Shown: positions 50,731-59,601, numbered from the stretch's first letter. The stretch is DNA of 64,000 nucleotides from Ralstonia insidiosa (GCF_008801405.1 NZ_VZPV01000001.1:3162001-3226000); one strand, 5' to 3'. Made by a program: numbers and translations. Notes: generated by a model from the letters alone, not told the origin.

Positions 50731-50757
50731 GTTGGGCGCAAACTTCGCGTCGGCGCA

Positions 50758-51807
50758 TCAGACCACGATCGTCTGCGCTTCGCCAGCCTGGCGGGCGCGG
50801 ATTTCGCCGATCTGGTAGACCGTCTCGCCCGCGTCCTTCAGGTGGGCGATGGCGGCCGGCGCGTCGGCTGCCGACACGATCACGACCATGCCGATGCCGC
50901 AGTTGAACACGCGGTGCATTTCGTCGTCGGCCACATTGCCGGCCTTCTGCAGCCACTGGAACAGCGGCGGCAGCGTCCAGGCGCTCTTGTGCAGCACGGC
51001 GGTCAGGTTGTCTTGCAGCACGCGCGGCACGTTTTCGGTCAGGCCACCACCGGTGATGTGGGCCATACCCTTGACGGTCAGCTTTTCGATCAGCGACAGC
51101 AGCGGCTTCACGTAGATGCGCGTCGGCGCCATGATGGCGTCCTGCAGGCGCTGGCCGTGGAAGTCGGCATTCAGGTCCGGGCGCGACACCTCAATGATCT
51201 TGCGCACCAGCGAGTAGCCGTTCGAATGCGCACCCGACGAGGCCAGGCCCAGCACCACGTCGCCCTCGGCAATGGTGGTGCCATCGATGATCTTGCGCTT
51301 TTCGACCGCGCCGACGGCAAAGCCGGCCAGGTCGTATTCGCCGTCCGGGTACATGCTCGGCATTTCAGCGGTTTCGCCGCCGATCAGCGCGCAACCGGCC
51401 AGTTCGCAACCCTGGGCGATACCCTTGACCACGGTGGCAGCCGTGTCGACGTCGAGCTTGCCGCAGGCGAAATAATCCAGGAAGAACAGCGGCTCGGCGC
51501 CCTGCACCAGGATGTCGTTCACGCTCATGGCCACCAGATCCTGGCCGACCGTGTCGTGGCGGTTCAGTGCAAACGCCAGCTTGAGCTTGGTGCCCACACC
51601 GTCGGTGCCGGACACCAGCACCGGCTCCTGGTACTTCTTGGACAGCTCGAACAGCGCGCCGAAGCCGCCGATGCCGCCCAGCACGCCTTCGCGCATCGTG
51701 CGCTTGGCAAACGGCTTGATGCGGTCAACCAGGGCGTCACCCGCCTCAATGTCGACGCCTGCGTCACGGTAAGACAGGCCTGCGGATGGGGTTTCGGAAG
51801 CGCTCAT
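50758..51807 (-). CDS. purM: Phosphoribosylformylglycinamidine cyclo-ligase
   Basis: 349 residues. YRDAGVDIEAGDALVDRIKPF, GGFGALFEL, LVSGTDGVGTKLKLAF, DLVAMSVNDILVQGAEPLFF and GGETAEMPSMYPDGEYDLAGF are consecutive PurM blocks; the C-terminal MHRVFNCGIGMVVIVS is also typical. It makes aminoimidazole ribotide from FGAM with ATP in purine synthesis. It is divergent from the AI-2E-like permease, with a palindromic pair of -10 elements in between. Confidence 0.97.
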   Translation of the reverse strand: MSASETPSAGLSYRDAGVDIEAGDALVDRIKPFAKRTMREGVLGGIGGFGALFELSKKYQEPVLVSGTDGVGTKLKLAFALNRHDTVGQDLVAMSVNDILVQGAEPLFFLDYFACGKLDVDTAATVVKGIAQGCELAGCALIGGETAEMPSMYPDGEYDLAGFAVGAVEKRKIIDGTTIAEGDVVLGLASSGAHSNGYSLVRKIIEVSRPDLNADFHGQRLQDAIMAPTRIYVKPLLSLIEKLTVKGMAHITGGGLTENVPRVLQDNLTAVLHKSAWTLPPLFQWLQKAGNVADDEMHRVFNCGIGMVVIVSAADAPAAIAHLKDAGETVYQIGEIRARQAGEAQTIVV

Positions 51808-51888
51808 ACTGACGTCTGAATAGAAAAAAACCGGTGAGGAAGGCAGGACGGCGGCGGGAAGTCACAAAAATCGGACCCGCCGGTCCAG

Positions 51889-51906
51889 TAAAATCACGAT
51901 TTTACC
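51889..51906. promoter_or_regulatory. Back-to-back -10 elements in the purM / AI-2E permease gap
   Basis: GTAAAAT-CACG-ATTTTAC is a palindrome in which TAAAAT reads rightward (51890-51895) and leftward (51905-51900). Each faces a gene: AI-2E permease at 51972 and purM at 51807. Both -35 regions are poor. Confidence 0.5.
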
Positions 51907-51971
51907 GGATGCGGCCCTCCCGATGGCCGCTTTTCGGCTCCGCCCACCCTCTTCAAGAACCGTCGTCGCCC

Positions 51972-53042
51972 ATGAACGCCCCGTTGCTGTCGCAGGAGAC
52001 CAAGCGCACGCTCGCCTGGATTGCCGTGGCGATCGTCTTTTTTGCGCTGCTCAAGCTGCTGGCGCCGACGCTCACGCCGTTCCTGTTCGCGTTCATCCTG
52101 TCGTACATCCTGCATCCCGGCGTGGAGTGGCTGCAGCGTCACCGTGTGCCGCGCGCGCTGGGCGTGCTCCTGATGATCCTGCTGCTGACGGTGATTGGCG
52201 TGGCGCTTACGCTGCTGGTGCTGGCCGTGCTGCAGAAAGAGATTCCGGCCATCCGCGAACAGCTGCCCGGCATGCTGGCCAAGCTCAATGCGGCGGTCTC
52301 GCCCAAGCTGGCGGAGATGGGCGTGCCGGTTCGGCTCGACTTTCCCGGCCTGCGCAAACTGCTGACCGAGCAGCTCGCCTCCGGCCCGGAAGACGTGATG
52401 TCCACGGCGCTGAACACCCTGCGCGTGTCGGGCTCAGCAGCGCTGCAGGTGCTGGCCACGGCCTTTCTCGTGCCGATCGTGATGTTCTACCTGCTGATGG
52501 ACTGGAACATGCTGATGCGCCGGATCGAAGCAGCCGTACCGCGCCGGTGGCTGGCCAAGACGCGCGAGCTGGCCAGCGAGACCGACGGCCTGCTCTCCCA
52601 ATACCTGCGCGGGCAGATCATCGTGATGCTGGTGCTGGCGGTGTACTACTCGTCGGGCCTGGCGCTGGCGGGCTTTGATGTAGCGCTGCCGGTGGGCATC
52701 TTCACGGGCCTGGCGGTGTTCATCCCCTACATCGGTTTCGGCATCGGCCTGACGCTGGCCGTCCTTGCTGCGCTGTTGCAGTTCGGCAACCTGTACGGTT
52801 TGCTGGCGGTGGCAGTGGTCTACGGCATCGGTCAGATGCTCGAAGGCTTCTATCTGACGCCGCGCCTGGTGGGCGAGCGCATCGGCCTGCACCCGCTGGC
52901 CGTCATCCTCGCCTTGCTGGCTTTTGGCCAATTGTTCGGATTTTTCGGTATCCTGCTGGCCCTGCCGATCAGTGCTGTGCTACTGGTCGGTTTGCGGCAG
53001 ATTCGGCAGCTTTACCTGAGCAGCAGGCTCTACCGCGAATAA
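51972..53042 (+). CDS. AI-2E family transporter (PerM-like permease)
   Basis: 356 residues, eight hydrophobic segments. APTLTPFLFAFILSYILHPGVEWL at the N-terminus and the C-terminal GIGQMLEGFYLTPRLVGERIGLHPLAVILALL with FGFFGILLALPISAVLLVGLR are diagnostic of the family. Members export AI-2 (TqsA) or move sodium/protons or are of unknown role; the name alone should not be read as AI-2 export. Gene order permease-hda is common in betaproteobacteria. hda starts 46 bases downstream. Confidence 0.92.
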   Translation: MNAPLLSQETKRTLAWIAVAIVFFALLKLLAPTLTPFLFAFILSYILHPGVEWLQRHRVPRALGVLLMILLLTVIGVALTLLVLAVLQKEIPAIREQLPGMLAKLNAAVSPKLAEMGVPVRLDFPGLRKLLTEQLASGPEDVMSTALNTLRVSGSAALQVLATAFLVPIVMFYLLMDWNMLMRRIEAAVPRRWLAKTRELASETDGLLSQYLRGQIIVMLVLAVYYSSGLALAGFDVALPVGIFTGLAVFIPYIGFGIGLTLAVLAALLQFGNLYGLLAVAVVYGIGQMLEGFYLTPRLVGERIGLHPLAVILALLAFGQLFGFFGILLALPISAVLLVGLRQIRQLYLSSRLYRE

Positions 53043-53087
53043 CTTACCCGCTGCATTACCGCCGCCTGACACAGCCACCTTAGCCTC

Positions 53088-53789
53088 ATGGCCCAACCAG
53101 AACAGCTACCGCTCGAACTCGGCGCGCCCCCCGCTCCGACCTTCGACAACTTCGTCGCCGCTGGCAACGAAGAGGCGCTGCTGCGCCTGCGCGCCCTGGT
53201 TCCGCAGGTGGTGGACGGCACCGCCACCGACCGCCTCGTCTACCTGTGGGGCGAGGAAGGCAGCGGCCGCAGCCACCTGTTGCAGGCCATCTGCGCCCAG
53301 GCCGAGGCCGGCGGCTACGAAGTCCGCACGCTGGAGCCCGATGCGCCGGCCGAAGCCTATGACTTTGACCCGAAAGTCACGGTCTGGACCATCGACGACG
53401 CCGAGCACCTGGACGAATGGGCGCAAATTGCCGTGTTCAACCTCGTCAACGAAGTGCGCGCGCACCCGCATGCTGCCATCGCCATCGCTGGGGCCGCTGC
53501 CCCGATGTCGATGCCGCTGCGTGAAGACCTGCGCACTCGCCTGGGCTGGGGCCTGGTCTACTGGCTGCGCCCGTTGTCCGATGCCGACAAGGTGGAAGCC
53601 TTGCGCCACGCCGCCCGTGAGCGCGGCATGCAGCTCTCGGCCGACGTTCCGCAGTGGCTTGTGACGCATTCCTACCGCGACATGCCGAGCCTGATGGCCC
53701 TGCTGGACGCCCTCGACACCTATTCGCTCGCCCGCAAGCGCGCCGTCACCCTGCCGCTTGTGCGCGACATGCTCGCGCTGATGAAGTGA
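53088..53789 (+). CDS. hda: DnaA regulatory inactivator Hda
   Basis: 233 residues. The N-terminal clamp-binding motif EQLPLEL sits at residues 5-11 (QL[SP]LxL type). The AAA+ part reads FVAAGNEEALLRLRAL, P-loop-like LWGEEGSGRSHLLQAI, Walker-B-like VWTIDDAEHLDEWAQIAVF, and sensor region LREDLRTRLGWGLVYWLRPL. With the beta clamp it stimulates DnaA-ATP hydrolysis after initiation. It is relevant to the DnaA-box array at 13.5-14.15 kb in this same window. Confidence 0.93.
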   Translation: MAQPEQLPLELGAPPAPTFDNFVAAGNEEALLRLRALVPQVVDGTATDRLVYLWGEEGSGRSHLLQAICAQAEAGGYEVRTLEPDAPAEAYDFDPKVTVWTIDDAEHLDEWAQIAVFNLVNEVRAHPHAAIAIAGAAAPMSMPLREDLRTRLGWGLVYWLRPLSDADKVEALRHAARERGMQLSADVPQWLVTHSYRDMPSLMALLDALDTYSLARKRAVTLPLVRDMLALMK

Positions 53790-53820
53790 ATGCCGGCTTG
53801 ATTCCGGGGCAGATGCGGTT

Positions 53821-53844
53821 GGTTACGTAACCTTCGGGTAAAAT
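53821..53844 (+). promoter_or_regulatory. Palindrome plus -10 ahead of the HAD gene
   Basis: GGTTACGTAACC (53821-53832) is a perfect 12-bp palindrome directly before TAAAAT (53839-53844), whose end is 8 bases from the ATG at 53853. The mRNA leader would be 0-2 bases. The palindrome lies between the -35 and -10 positions, a typical repressor place. Confidence 0.5.
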
Positions 53845-53852
53845 CGCCGCCC

Positions 53853-54527
53853 ATGAATCTGGCCCTCTTCGACCTCGATCACACCCTCATCCCCACCGAC
53901 AGCGACCACGAGTGGGGACGTTTCCTCATCCGTCGCGGCGTGGTGGACGCGTCCGAATACCAGCGCAAGAACGACCAGTTCTATGCCGACTACAAAGCCG
54001 GCACGCTGGATATCCAAGCCTTCCTGCGCTTTGCCCTGGCACCGCTCGCTGCGCACTCGCGCGACACGCTGGCCCAGTGGCATGCGGAATTCATGCACGA
54101 GGTGATCCGCCCGAAGATCACCCCGCAGGCCCAGGCGCTGGTCTACAAGCATCTGGACGCCGGTGACCTCTGCTGCGTGGTCACGGCCACCAACAGCTTC
54201 GTCACCCGTCCGATCGCCCAGGCGTTCGGCATCGACCACCTGATCGCCACCGAGCCCGCCACCGCTGACGGCGCACCCGACAGCGCCTTCACCGGCGAGG
54301 TAGCCGGCACGCCGAGCTTTCGCGAGGGCAAGGTCGCCCGCGTGCATGACTGGCTGGCCGACATGGGCCGCGGCTGGAAGGACTTCGAGCACAGCACGTT
54401 CTACAGCGATTCCGCCAACGACGTGCCGCTGCTGGAAGAGGTGACCGACCCCGTGGCCACCAACCCGGACGACACGCTGCGCAACCTCGCAGCTTCGCGC
54501 AATTGGCGCATCATGGATCTCTTCTAA
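53853..54527 (+). CDS. HAD-superfamily IB phosphatase (SerB-like)
   Basis: 224 residues. Motif I LALFDLDHTLIPTDS (DxDxT), motif II Thr in VVTATNSFVTRPIAQAFG, and motif III/IV STFYSDSANDVPLLEEV with the Asp pair; EGKVARVHDWLA supplies the Lys. This is the HAD-IB type related to phosphoserine phosphatase, in the group often annotated histidinol-phosphatase-like in betaproteobacteria, where it precedes pcnB. The substrate is not proven. Nearly leaderless start. Confidence 0.9.
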   Translation: MNLALFDLDHTLIPTDSDHEWGRFLIRRGVVDASEYQRKNDQFYADYKAGTLDIQAFLRFALAPLAAHSRDTLAQWHAEFMHEVIRPKITPQAQALVYKHLDAGDLCCVVTATNSFVTRPIAQAFGIDHLIATEPATADGAPDSAFTGEVAGTPSFREGKVARVHDWLADMGRGWKDFEHSTFYSDSANDVPLLEEVTDPVATNPDDTLRNLAASRNWRIMDLF

Positions 54528-54539
54528 GCTGAGCGCGGC

Positions 54540-56129
54540 GTGATCAAGAAACTCATCAATCGCCTGCTAGGCAAGACCACTTCAGAACCCGCTTCGACCG
54601 CTACGGCCGCCGAGCCGGGAACGCCTCCCGCCAAGAAAGCCCGTGCCCCCAGGGCGCCCAAAGCGGCCAAGGCGCGCGGCAAATCCACCGGTGGCGTACC
54701 GCGCCAGGCACGTGTGTGGAACGTGGAAGAGCACGGCATCGACCCGAAGCTGCTCTCGCGCAACGCGGTCAAGGTCACCTCCACGCTGCAGGAAGCGGGC
54801 TACGACGCCTTCATCGTGGGTGGCGCGGTGCGCGATCTGCTGCTGGGCATCAAGCCGAAAGACTTCGACGTGGCCACCAACGCCACGCCTGATCAGGTGC
54901 AGGCGCTATTCCGCCGCTCGCGCATCATCGGCCGGCGCTTCCAGATCGTGCACGTGACGTTCTACGGCGGGCGCGATCAGGAAATCATTGAAGTCTCGAC
55001 TTTCCGCGCGCTGGTGGATGCCGTGGAAAGCGAGCAGGTGCCGGCCGGCAAGCGCGTCAAGCGCACCGACCTGGACCACCACACGCATGCCGTGGACGCC
55101 AGCGGCCGCGTGCTGCGCGACAACGTCTGGGGCACCCAGGCGGAAGACGCCACCCGCCGCGACTTCACCGTCAACGCGATGTACTACGACCCCGCCGACG
55201 AAACCGTGCATGACTACCATCACGGCATGGAAGACATGCGCGCGCGCACGCTGCGCATGATCGGCGACCCGCTCACCCGTTACCGCGAAGACCCGGTGCG
55301 CATGCTGCGCGTGGTGCGCTTTGCGGCCAAGACCGGTTTCGATATCGACCCCGATACGCGTGCGCCGATTGCCGAGCTGGGCCCATTGATCCACAACGTG
55401 CCGGCCGCGCGCCTGTTCGACGAGATGCTCAAGCTGCTGATGTCGGGCCACGCCTGGGCGTCGCTGCAGGAGCTGCGCAAGGCGGGCCTGCACCGCGGTC
55501 TGCTGCCGCTGCTGGATGTGGCGCTCGAACAGCCGATGGGCCAGCGCTTCGTGCAGCTCGCGCTCGACAACACGGACGATCGCGTGAAGGCCGGCAAGCC
55601 GGTCTCGCCGGGCTTCCTGTTTGCCTCGCTGCTGTGGCACCACGTGGTCGAGCATTGGAACCGCCGTCGCTCGGCTGGCGAACCGTTGATCCCCGCGCTG
55701 CACACCGCCATGGACGAAGTGCTCGACCGCCAGACCGAGCAACTCGCCATCCAGCGCCGCTTCACGTCCGACATGAAGGAAATCTGGAGCATGCAGCCGC
55801 GCTTTGAAAAGCGCTCGGGCCGCATGCCATATCGCCTGCTCGAATCGCCGCGCTTCCGCGCGGGGTATGACTTCCTCGTTCTGCGCTGCGCCTCGGGCGA
55901 ACTGCCGCAAGAGCTCGCCGACTGGTGGACTGATTTCCAGAATGGCGACGGCGACACCCGCGATGCTTTGATGGCCCAAGCCAAGCAAAACCCTGCCCCG
56001 AGAGGCGGCGCAACGGACAGCGCAACCGGCAGCTCCACTGGGCCGGCCAAACGCCGTCGCCGCCGACGCGGTCCGGCAAAATCGGATACAGTCGAACGCG
56101 TCAGTCCGGAAGGCTCGGAGGGAACGTGA
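54540..56129 (+). CDS. pcnB: Poly(A) polymerase I
   Basis: 529 residues from GTG at 54540. The N-terminus is a Lys/Ala/Pro-rich tail (KKARAPRAPKAAKARGK). The nucleotidyltransferase core is FIVGGAVRDLLLGIKPKDFDVATNA with the DxD catalytic pair, RRSRIIGRRFQIVHV, RRDFTVNAMYYD and RYREDPVRMLRVVRFAAK; a PAP-specific C-terminal part and a basic tail AKRRRRRRGPAK follow. The RRRF/IVHV pattern marks poly(A) polymerase rather than CCA transferase. It tails RNAs and speeds decay. GTGA overlap with folK. Confidence 0.93.
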   Translation: MIKKLINRLLGKTTSEPASTATAAEPGTPPAKKARAPRAPKAAKARGKSTGGVPRQARVWNVEEHGIDPKLLSRNAVKVTSTLQEAGYDAFIVGGAVRDLLLGIKPKDFDVATNATPDQVQALFRRSRIIGRRFQIVHVTFYGGRDQEIIEVSTFRALVDAVESEQVPAGKRVKRTDLDHHTHAVDASGRVLRDNVWGTQAEDATRRDFTVNAMYYDPADETVHDYHHGMEDMRARTLRMIGDPLTRYREDPVRMLRVVRFAAKTGFDIDPDTRAPIAELGPLIHNVPAARLFDEMLKLLMSGHAWASLQELRKAGLHRGLLPLLDVALEQPMGQRFVQLALDNTDDRVKAGKPVSPGFLFASLLWHHVVEHWNRRRSAGEPLIPALHTAMDEVLDRQTEQLAIQRRFTSDMKEIWSMQPRFEKRSGRMPYRLLESPRFRAGYDFLVLRCASGELPQELADWWTDFQNGDGDTRDALMAQAKQNPAPRGGATDSATGSSTGPAKRRRRRRGPAKSDTVERVSPEGSEGT

Positions 56130-56641
56130 AGACAGTGGCGTACATCGGCATCGGTGCCAACCTGGGCGACGCTCGCCAGGCTGTGAAAGATGCCGTGGTC
56201 TGCCTTGCGCAGCAGGTTGGCATCACCATCACCGGCAAATCCAGCCTGTACCGCAGCGCGCCCGTCGATGCCAGCGGCGACGACTACATCAACGCCGTGG
56301 TGCGCCTCGATACGCATTTCACGGCGGGCCAACTGCTCCGCATCTGTCACCACATTGAAGACCAGTTCGGCCGCGAGCGCCCGTTTCGCAACGCGCCGCG
56401 CACGCTGGACCTGGATCTGCTGCTCTACGGCGACCACGTCCTCACCTCGCCCGAACTGACCGTACCGCACCCGCGTGTAGGCCAGCGCGCCTTTACGCTG
56501 CTGCCGCTGCATGAACTGGCGCCCGATCTCGTGATCCCGGGCATCGGTGCGGTGGCTGACCTGCTGCCCGGTGTGGCCGACCAGCGCATCGAGAAGACCT
56601 CGATGTGCCAATGCATGCGCGCCAAGCAGCCCGCTGCCTAA
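56126..56641 (+). CDS. folK: 6-hydroxymethyl-7,8-dihydropterin pyrophosphokinase
   Basis: 171 residues from the GTG that overlaps the pcnB stop. YIGIGANLGDARQAVKDAV, SLYRSAPVD, and the ATP/pterin loop FGRERPFRNAPRTLDLDLLLYG with the metal Asp pair. It is the HPPK step of folate synthesis. pabB-pabC for the pABA branch lies 3 kb downstream on the other strand. Confidence 0.96.
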   Translation: MKTVAYIGIGANLGDARQAVKDAVVCLAQQVGITITGKSSLYRSAPVDASGDDYINAVVRLDTHFTAGQLLRICHHIEDQFGRERPFRNAPRTLDLDLLLYGDHVLTSPELTVPHPRVGQRAFTLLPLHELAPDLVIPGIGAVADLLPGVADQRIEKTSMCQCMRAKQPAA

Positions 56642-56668
56642 CTCTGCATTCCGCCTTACCGCCTGTTG

Positions 56669-57313
56669 ATGGCACTTGATCATCTGCGCCGCATCGTTGT
56701 TGAAGGGCCCATTGGCGTGGGCAAGACCACGCTGGCCCAGCGCTTGGCCGACCACCTGCGTGCGGCCACGCTGTTCGAGACGCCGGCTGAAAACCCCTTC
56801 CTCGCCCGCTTCTACGCTGAACCCGCACGCTATGCGCTGCCGGTGCAGCTACGCTTCCTGCTGCAACGCGCCGAGCGGCTCGCCACGTGGCACAAGGCCA
56901 CACTCACGGGTGAGCGCATCGTTGCCGACAGCTTCCTGCCGCGCGACCGCCTGTTCGCTCAGCTCACGCTGCCGGCTGACGAACTCGCGCTGTACGACGC
57001 GATGGCGAAAGCGCTGGCGCTGCCCCAGCAACGCATCGATCTGGTGATCTGCCTGCAGGCCCGTGCCGAAGACCTGCTGCCGCGTATTGCCAAGCGCGCC
57101 GTTCCTTACGAAACGGGCATCGATGCCGACTACCTCGAACGCATCTGCGCCGCGTACGGCGAGCTGTTTCTGTATTACGATGCCGCACCGACGCTGATCG
57201 TCGACACCGCTGCCTTCGACCCCGTTGGCAACGACGACGATTTCCGCACCTTGCTTGCCCGCATCGACGCGATGCGCGGCCCCAAGGAATTCATCAAGCT
57301 CGCGACCCGGTAG
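56669..57313 (+). CDS. Deoxynucleoside kinase (dAK/dGK-like)
   Basis: 214 residues from the ATG at 56669 (a TTG sits 3 bases upstream). P-loop VVEGPIGVGKTTLAQRLADHL, then ETPAENPFLARFYAEPARYALPVQLRFLLQR in two parts, the catalytic Glu/Arg region ERIVADSFLPRDRLFA, and the LID RIAKRAVPYETGIDADYLERI. It phosphorylates deoxynucleosides for salvage; dA or dG preference is not readable. Between folK and panB, an order widely kept in betaproteobacteria. Confidence 0.9.
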   Translation: MALDHLRRIVVEGPIGVGKTTLAQRLADHLRAATLFETPAENPFLARFYAEPARYALPVQLRFLLQRAERLATWHKATLTGERIVADSFLPRDRLFAQLTLPADELALYDAMAKALALPQQRIDLVICLQARAEDLLPRIAKRAVPYETGIDADYLERICAAYGELFLYYDAAPTLIVDTAAFDPVGNDDDFRTLLARIDAMRGPKEFIKLATR

Positions 57314-57368
57314 CAGACCCACGCGCGGTCTGTCTGGATGGTCGCGACGACCAACTGGATACCAGTCC

Positions 57369-58187
57369 ATGAGCTATCTCCAGGAATCGAACCGCAAGGC
57401 CGTCACGGTGACTTCGTTGCAGGCCATGCGTGCCGCCGGCGATCGCATCGCCATGCTGACGGCCTACGACGCCAGCTTCGCCGCCCTGATGGACCGCAAC
57501 GGCGCCGATGTGCTGCTGGTGGGCGATTCGCTCGGCAACGTGATGCAGGGCCAGAAGACCACGCTGCCGGTCACGCTCGACCACATCGTCTATCACACCG
57601 AATGCGTGTCGCGCGGCATCGACAAAGCGCTGCTCGTGTCGGACCTGCCCTTCGGCACGTATGGCACGCCCGAGCAGGCCTTCCACAGCGCTGTGCGCGT
57701 GATGCAAGCCGGCGCGCAGATGGTCAAGCTCGAAGGCGGCGTTTGGCTCGCGCCCACCATCCAGTTCCTCGTCGAACGCAGCATTCCGGTGTGCGCACAC
57801 ATCGGCCTGACGCCGCAGTCGGTGCATGCCTTCGGCGGCTTCAAGGTGCAGGGCCGTGGCGATGAAGCGGCCAAGCAGTTGAAGCTCGACGCGCTGGCCG
57901 TGCAGGATGCTGGCGCACAACTCGTCGTCATGGAAGCGATTCCGGCCGCGCTGGCCGGCGAGGTGACGCGCTTGCTGGCGATTCCCACCATCGGCATCGG
58001 CGCGGGGCTGGAGTGCTCGGGCCAGGTGCTCGTCATGCACGACATGCTGGGCGTGTTCCCTGGCCACCGGCCCAAGTTCGTGCGCAACTTCATGGATGGG
58101 CAGACCACCATCGACGGCGCGGTCGCAGCCTACGTGGCCGCCGTCAAGGACGGCACGTTCCCCGGCCCCGAACACACGTTCGCCTGA
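57369..58187 (+). CDS. panB: 3-methyl-2-oxobutanoate hydroxymethyltransferase
   Basis: 272 residues from the ATG at 57369. MLTAYDASFAALMDRNGADVLLVGDSLGNVMQG holds the metal Asp, then LPFGTYGTPEQAFHSAVRVM, KLEGGVW, HIGLTPQSVHAFGGFKVQG, VMEAIPAALAGEVT and GIGAGLECSGQVLVMHDMLG with FVRNFMDG. It makes ketopantoate for pantothenate and CoA. panC is not adjacent. Confidence 0.97.
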   Translation: MSYLQESNRKAVTVTSLQAMRAAGDRIAMLTAYDASFAALMDRNGADVLLVGDSLGNVMQGQKTTLPVTLDHIVYHTECVSRGIDKALLVSDLPFGTYGTPEQAFHSAVRVMQAGAQMVKLEGGVWLAPTIQFLVERSIPVCAHIGLTPQSVHAFGGFKVQGRGDEAAKQLKLDALAVQDAGAQLVVMEAIPAALAGEVTRLLAIPTIGIGAGLECSGQVLVMHDMLGVFPGHRPKFVRNFMDGQTTIDGAVAAYVAAVKDGTFPGPEHTFA

Positions 58188-58198
58188 GCGCCCCACGG

Positions 58199-58906
58199 AT
58201 GGAAATCTGGTCGGCTACCGTCGACGCATTCGCCCTGCTCGCCAGCGGCGATGCCGCGTTGTGGACGATCGTCTGGGTATCGTTGAAGGTGGCGATTGCC
58301 GGGTTGTTGCTGGCGGCGCCACCGGGGCTGCTCATCGCCTACACCATCGCCATGCACCGCTTTGCCGGGCGTCGCGCACTGGTGGTGCTGGCGCAGGCCT
58401 CGCTGTCGTTTCCGACGGTGCTGATCGGGCTGCTGCTGTATCTGCTGCTCTCGCGCCAAGGGCCACTCGGGGGTTTCGGGCTGCTGTTCACGCAGGGTGG
58501 GATGATCCTCGGGCAAGCAGTGCTCGGGCTGCCAGTCATCGTTGCCTTTGCGCTGACGACGCTCGAACGGGCTGATCCGCGCCTGGCCGAAACGGCGCGC
58601 GTGCTCGGTGCCGGACGCGTGCGCCTGCTGCTGACGGTGTTTCGTGAACTTCGCTTCGGCCTGATGGCGGCCGTGGTGGCAGGCTTCGGCCGCGTCATCG
58701 CAGAGGTCGGCTCCGCGCTGATGGTTGGCGGCAATATCGAGGGCATCACGCGCACCATGACGACGGCGATTGCGTTGGAAACCAGCAAGGGCGAGTTCGC
58801 GCAAGGCATTGCGCTGGGCATCGTGCTGATCGTGCTGGCGCTGCTCGTCAACCTCGTGCTGGCGTGGCTGCAGGGCGCTGGCAACTATCGACGGGAAGCC
58901 GCATGA
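58199..58906 (+). CDS. ABC transporter permease, TupB-like (tungstate/molybdate type)
   Basis: 235 residues from the ATG at 58199, five or six membrane helices. WTIVWVSLKVAIAGLLLAAPPGLLIAY, SFPTVLIGLLLYLLLSRQGPLG, and the EAA-like ERADPRLAETARVLGAGRVRLLLTVFRELRFGLMAA in parts. GGNIEGITRTMTTAIALETSKGEF is the TupB-type C-terminal motif. It should pair with the ATPase next to it. No binding protein (TupA) is adjacent. The ATPase start overlaps its stop as ATGA. Confidence 0.88.
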   Translation: MEIWSATVDAFALLASGDAALWTIVWVSLKVAIAGLLLAAPPGLLIAYTIAMHRFAGRRALVVLAQASLSFPTVLIGLLLYLLLSRQGPLGGFGLLFTQGGMILGQAVLGLPVIVAFALTTLERADPRLAETARVLGAGRVRLLLTVFRELRFGLMAAVVAGFGRVIAEVGSALMVGGNIEGITRTMTTAIALETSKGEFAQGIALGIVLIVLALLVNLVLAWLQGAGNYRREAA

Positions 58907-59601
58907 GCGCCCCCTCGCAACCGATGATGGTGTTCGAGCACCTGCGCTGCCAGCACGGCACGCGCATGCTGTTCGACATTCCACGCTTGGCACTGTCGGC
59001 GGGCAACGCGATTGTCATCACGGGCGCCAATGGTGTCGGCAAGACGACGCTGCTACGCATGCTGGCGGGGCTCGCACCGACGCATGGCGCGACGGTCGAC
59101 CTTGGCCGTGGACCACAACCGCTGTCGCCCTACCCGGCCGATCTGCGCACGCGGCTCACGTATGTGCACCAGCATCCGTACCTGTTCCGTACATCGGTGC
59201 GGTCCAATCTCAGTTATGGGCTGACCACCGGCGCACACCGCGTGCCACGCGCAGAACTGGCCGGCCGCATCGACGAGGCCGTCCGCTGGGCTGGGCTGCA
59301 GCACGTGGTGGATGTGCCGCCCGAACGCCTGTCCGGCGGCGAGACGCAGCGCCTGGCGCTGGCCCGCGCACGCGCACTGCGCACGGATGTGCTGCTGCTC
59401 GATGAACCAACGTCGAACCTGGATGGCGCTGCGCGCGAACAGGTCATCGCGTTGGTCGGAGAGTTGGCCGCAGAAGGCCGCGCGCTGCTGATGGTGTGCC
59501 ACGACCGCGAGCTCATCAACCTGCCCGGGGTTGCGCGCTGGAAACTAGAGAGCGTCGACGGCCAGGGGCGGCTCGAAATACGCGGGCACCACGCCGCGTA
59601 G
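58903..59601 (+). CDS. ABC transporter ATP-binding protein, TupC-like
   Basis: 232 residues. Walker A ITGANGVGKTTLLRMLAGL, Q-loop VHQHPYLFRTSVRSNLSYGL, signature ERLSGGETQRLALARARAL, Walker B VLLLDEPTSNLDG and His in CHDRELI. It pairs with the TupB-like permease for oxyanion import, judged by the permease type. Its last 57 bases overlap the converging pabB-pabC gene, tail to tail. Confidence 0.9.
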   Translation: MSAPSQPMMVFEHLRCQHGTRMLFDIPRLALSAGNAIVITGANGVGKTTLLRMLAGLAPTHGATVDLGRGPQPLSPYPADLRTRLTYVHQHPYLFRTSVRSNLSYGLTTGAHRVPRAELAGRIDEAVRWAGLQHVVDVPPERLSGGETQRLALARARALRTDVLLLDEPTSNLDGAAREQVIALVGELAAEGRALLMVCHDRELINLPGVARWKLESVDGQGRLEIRGHHAA

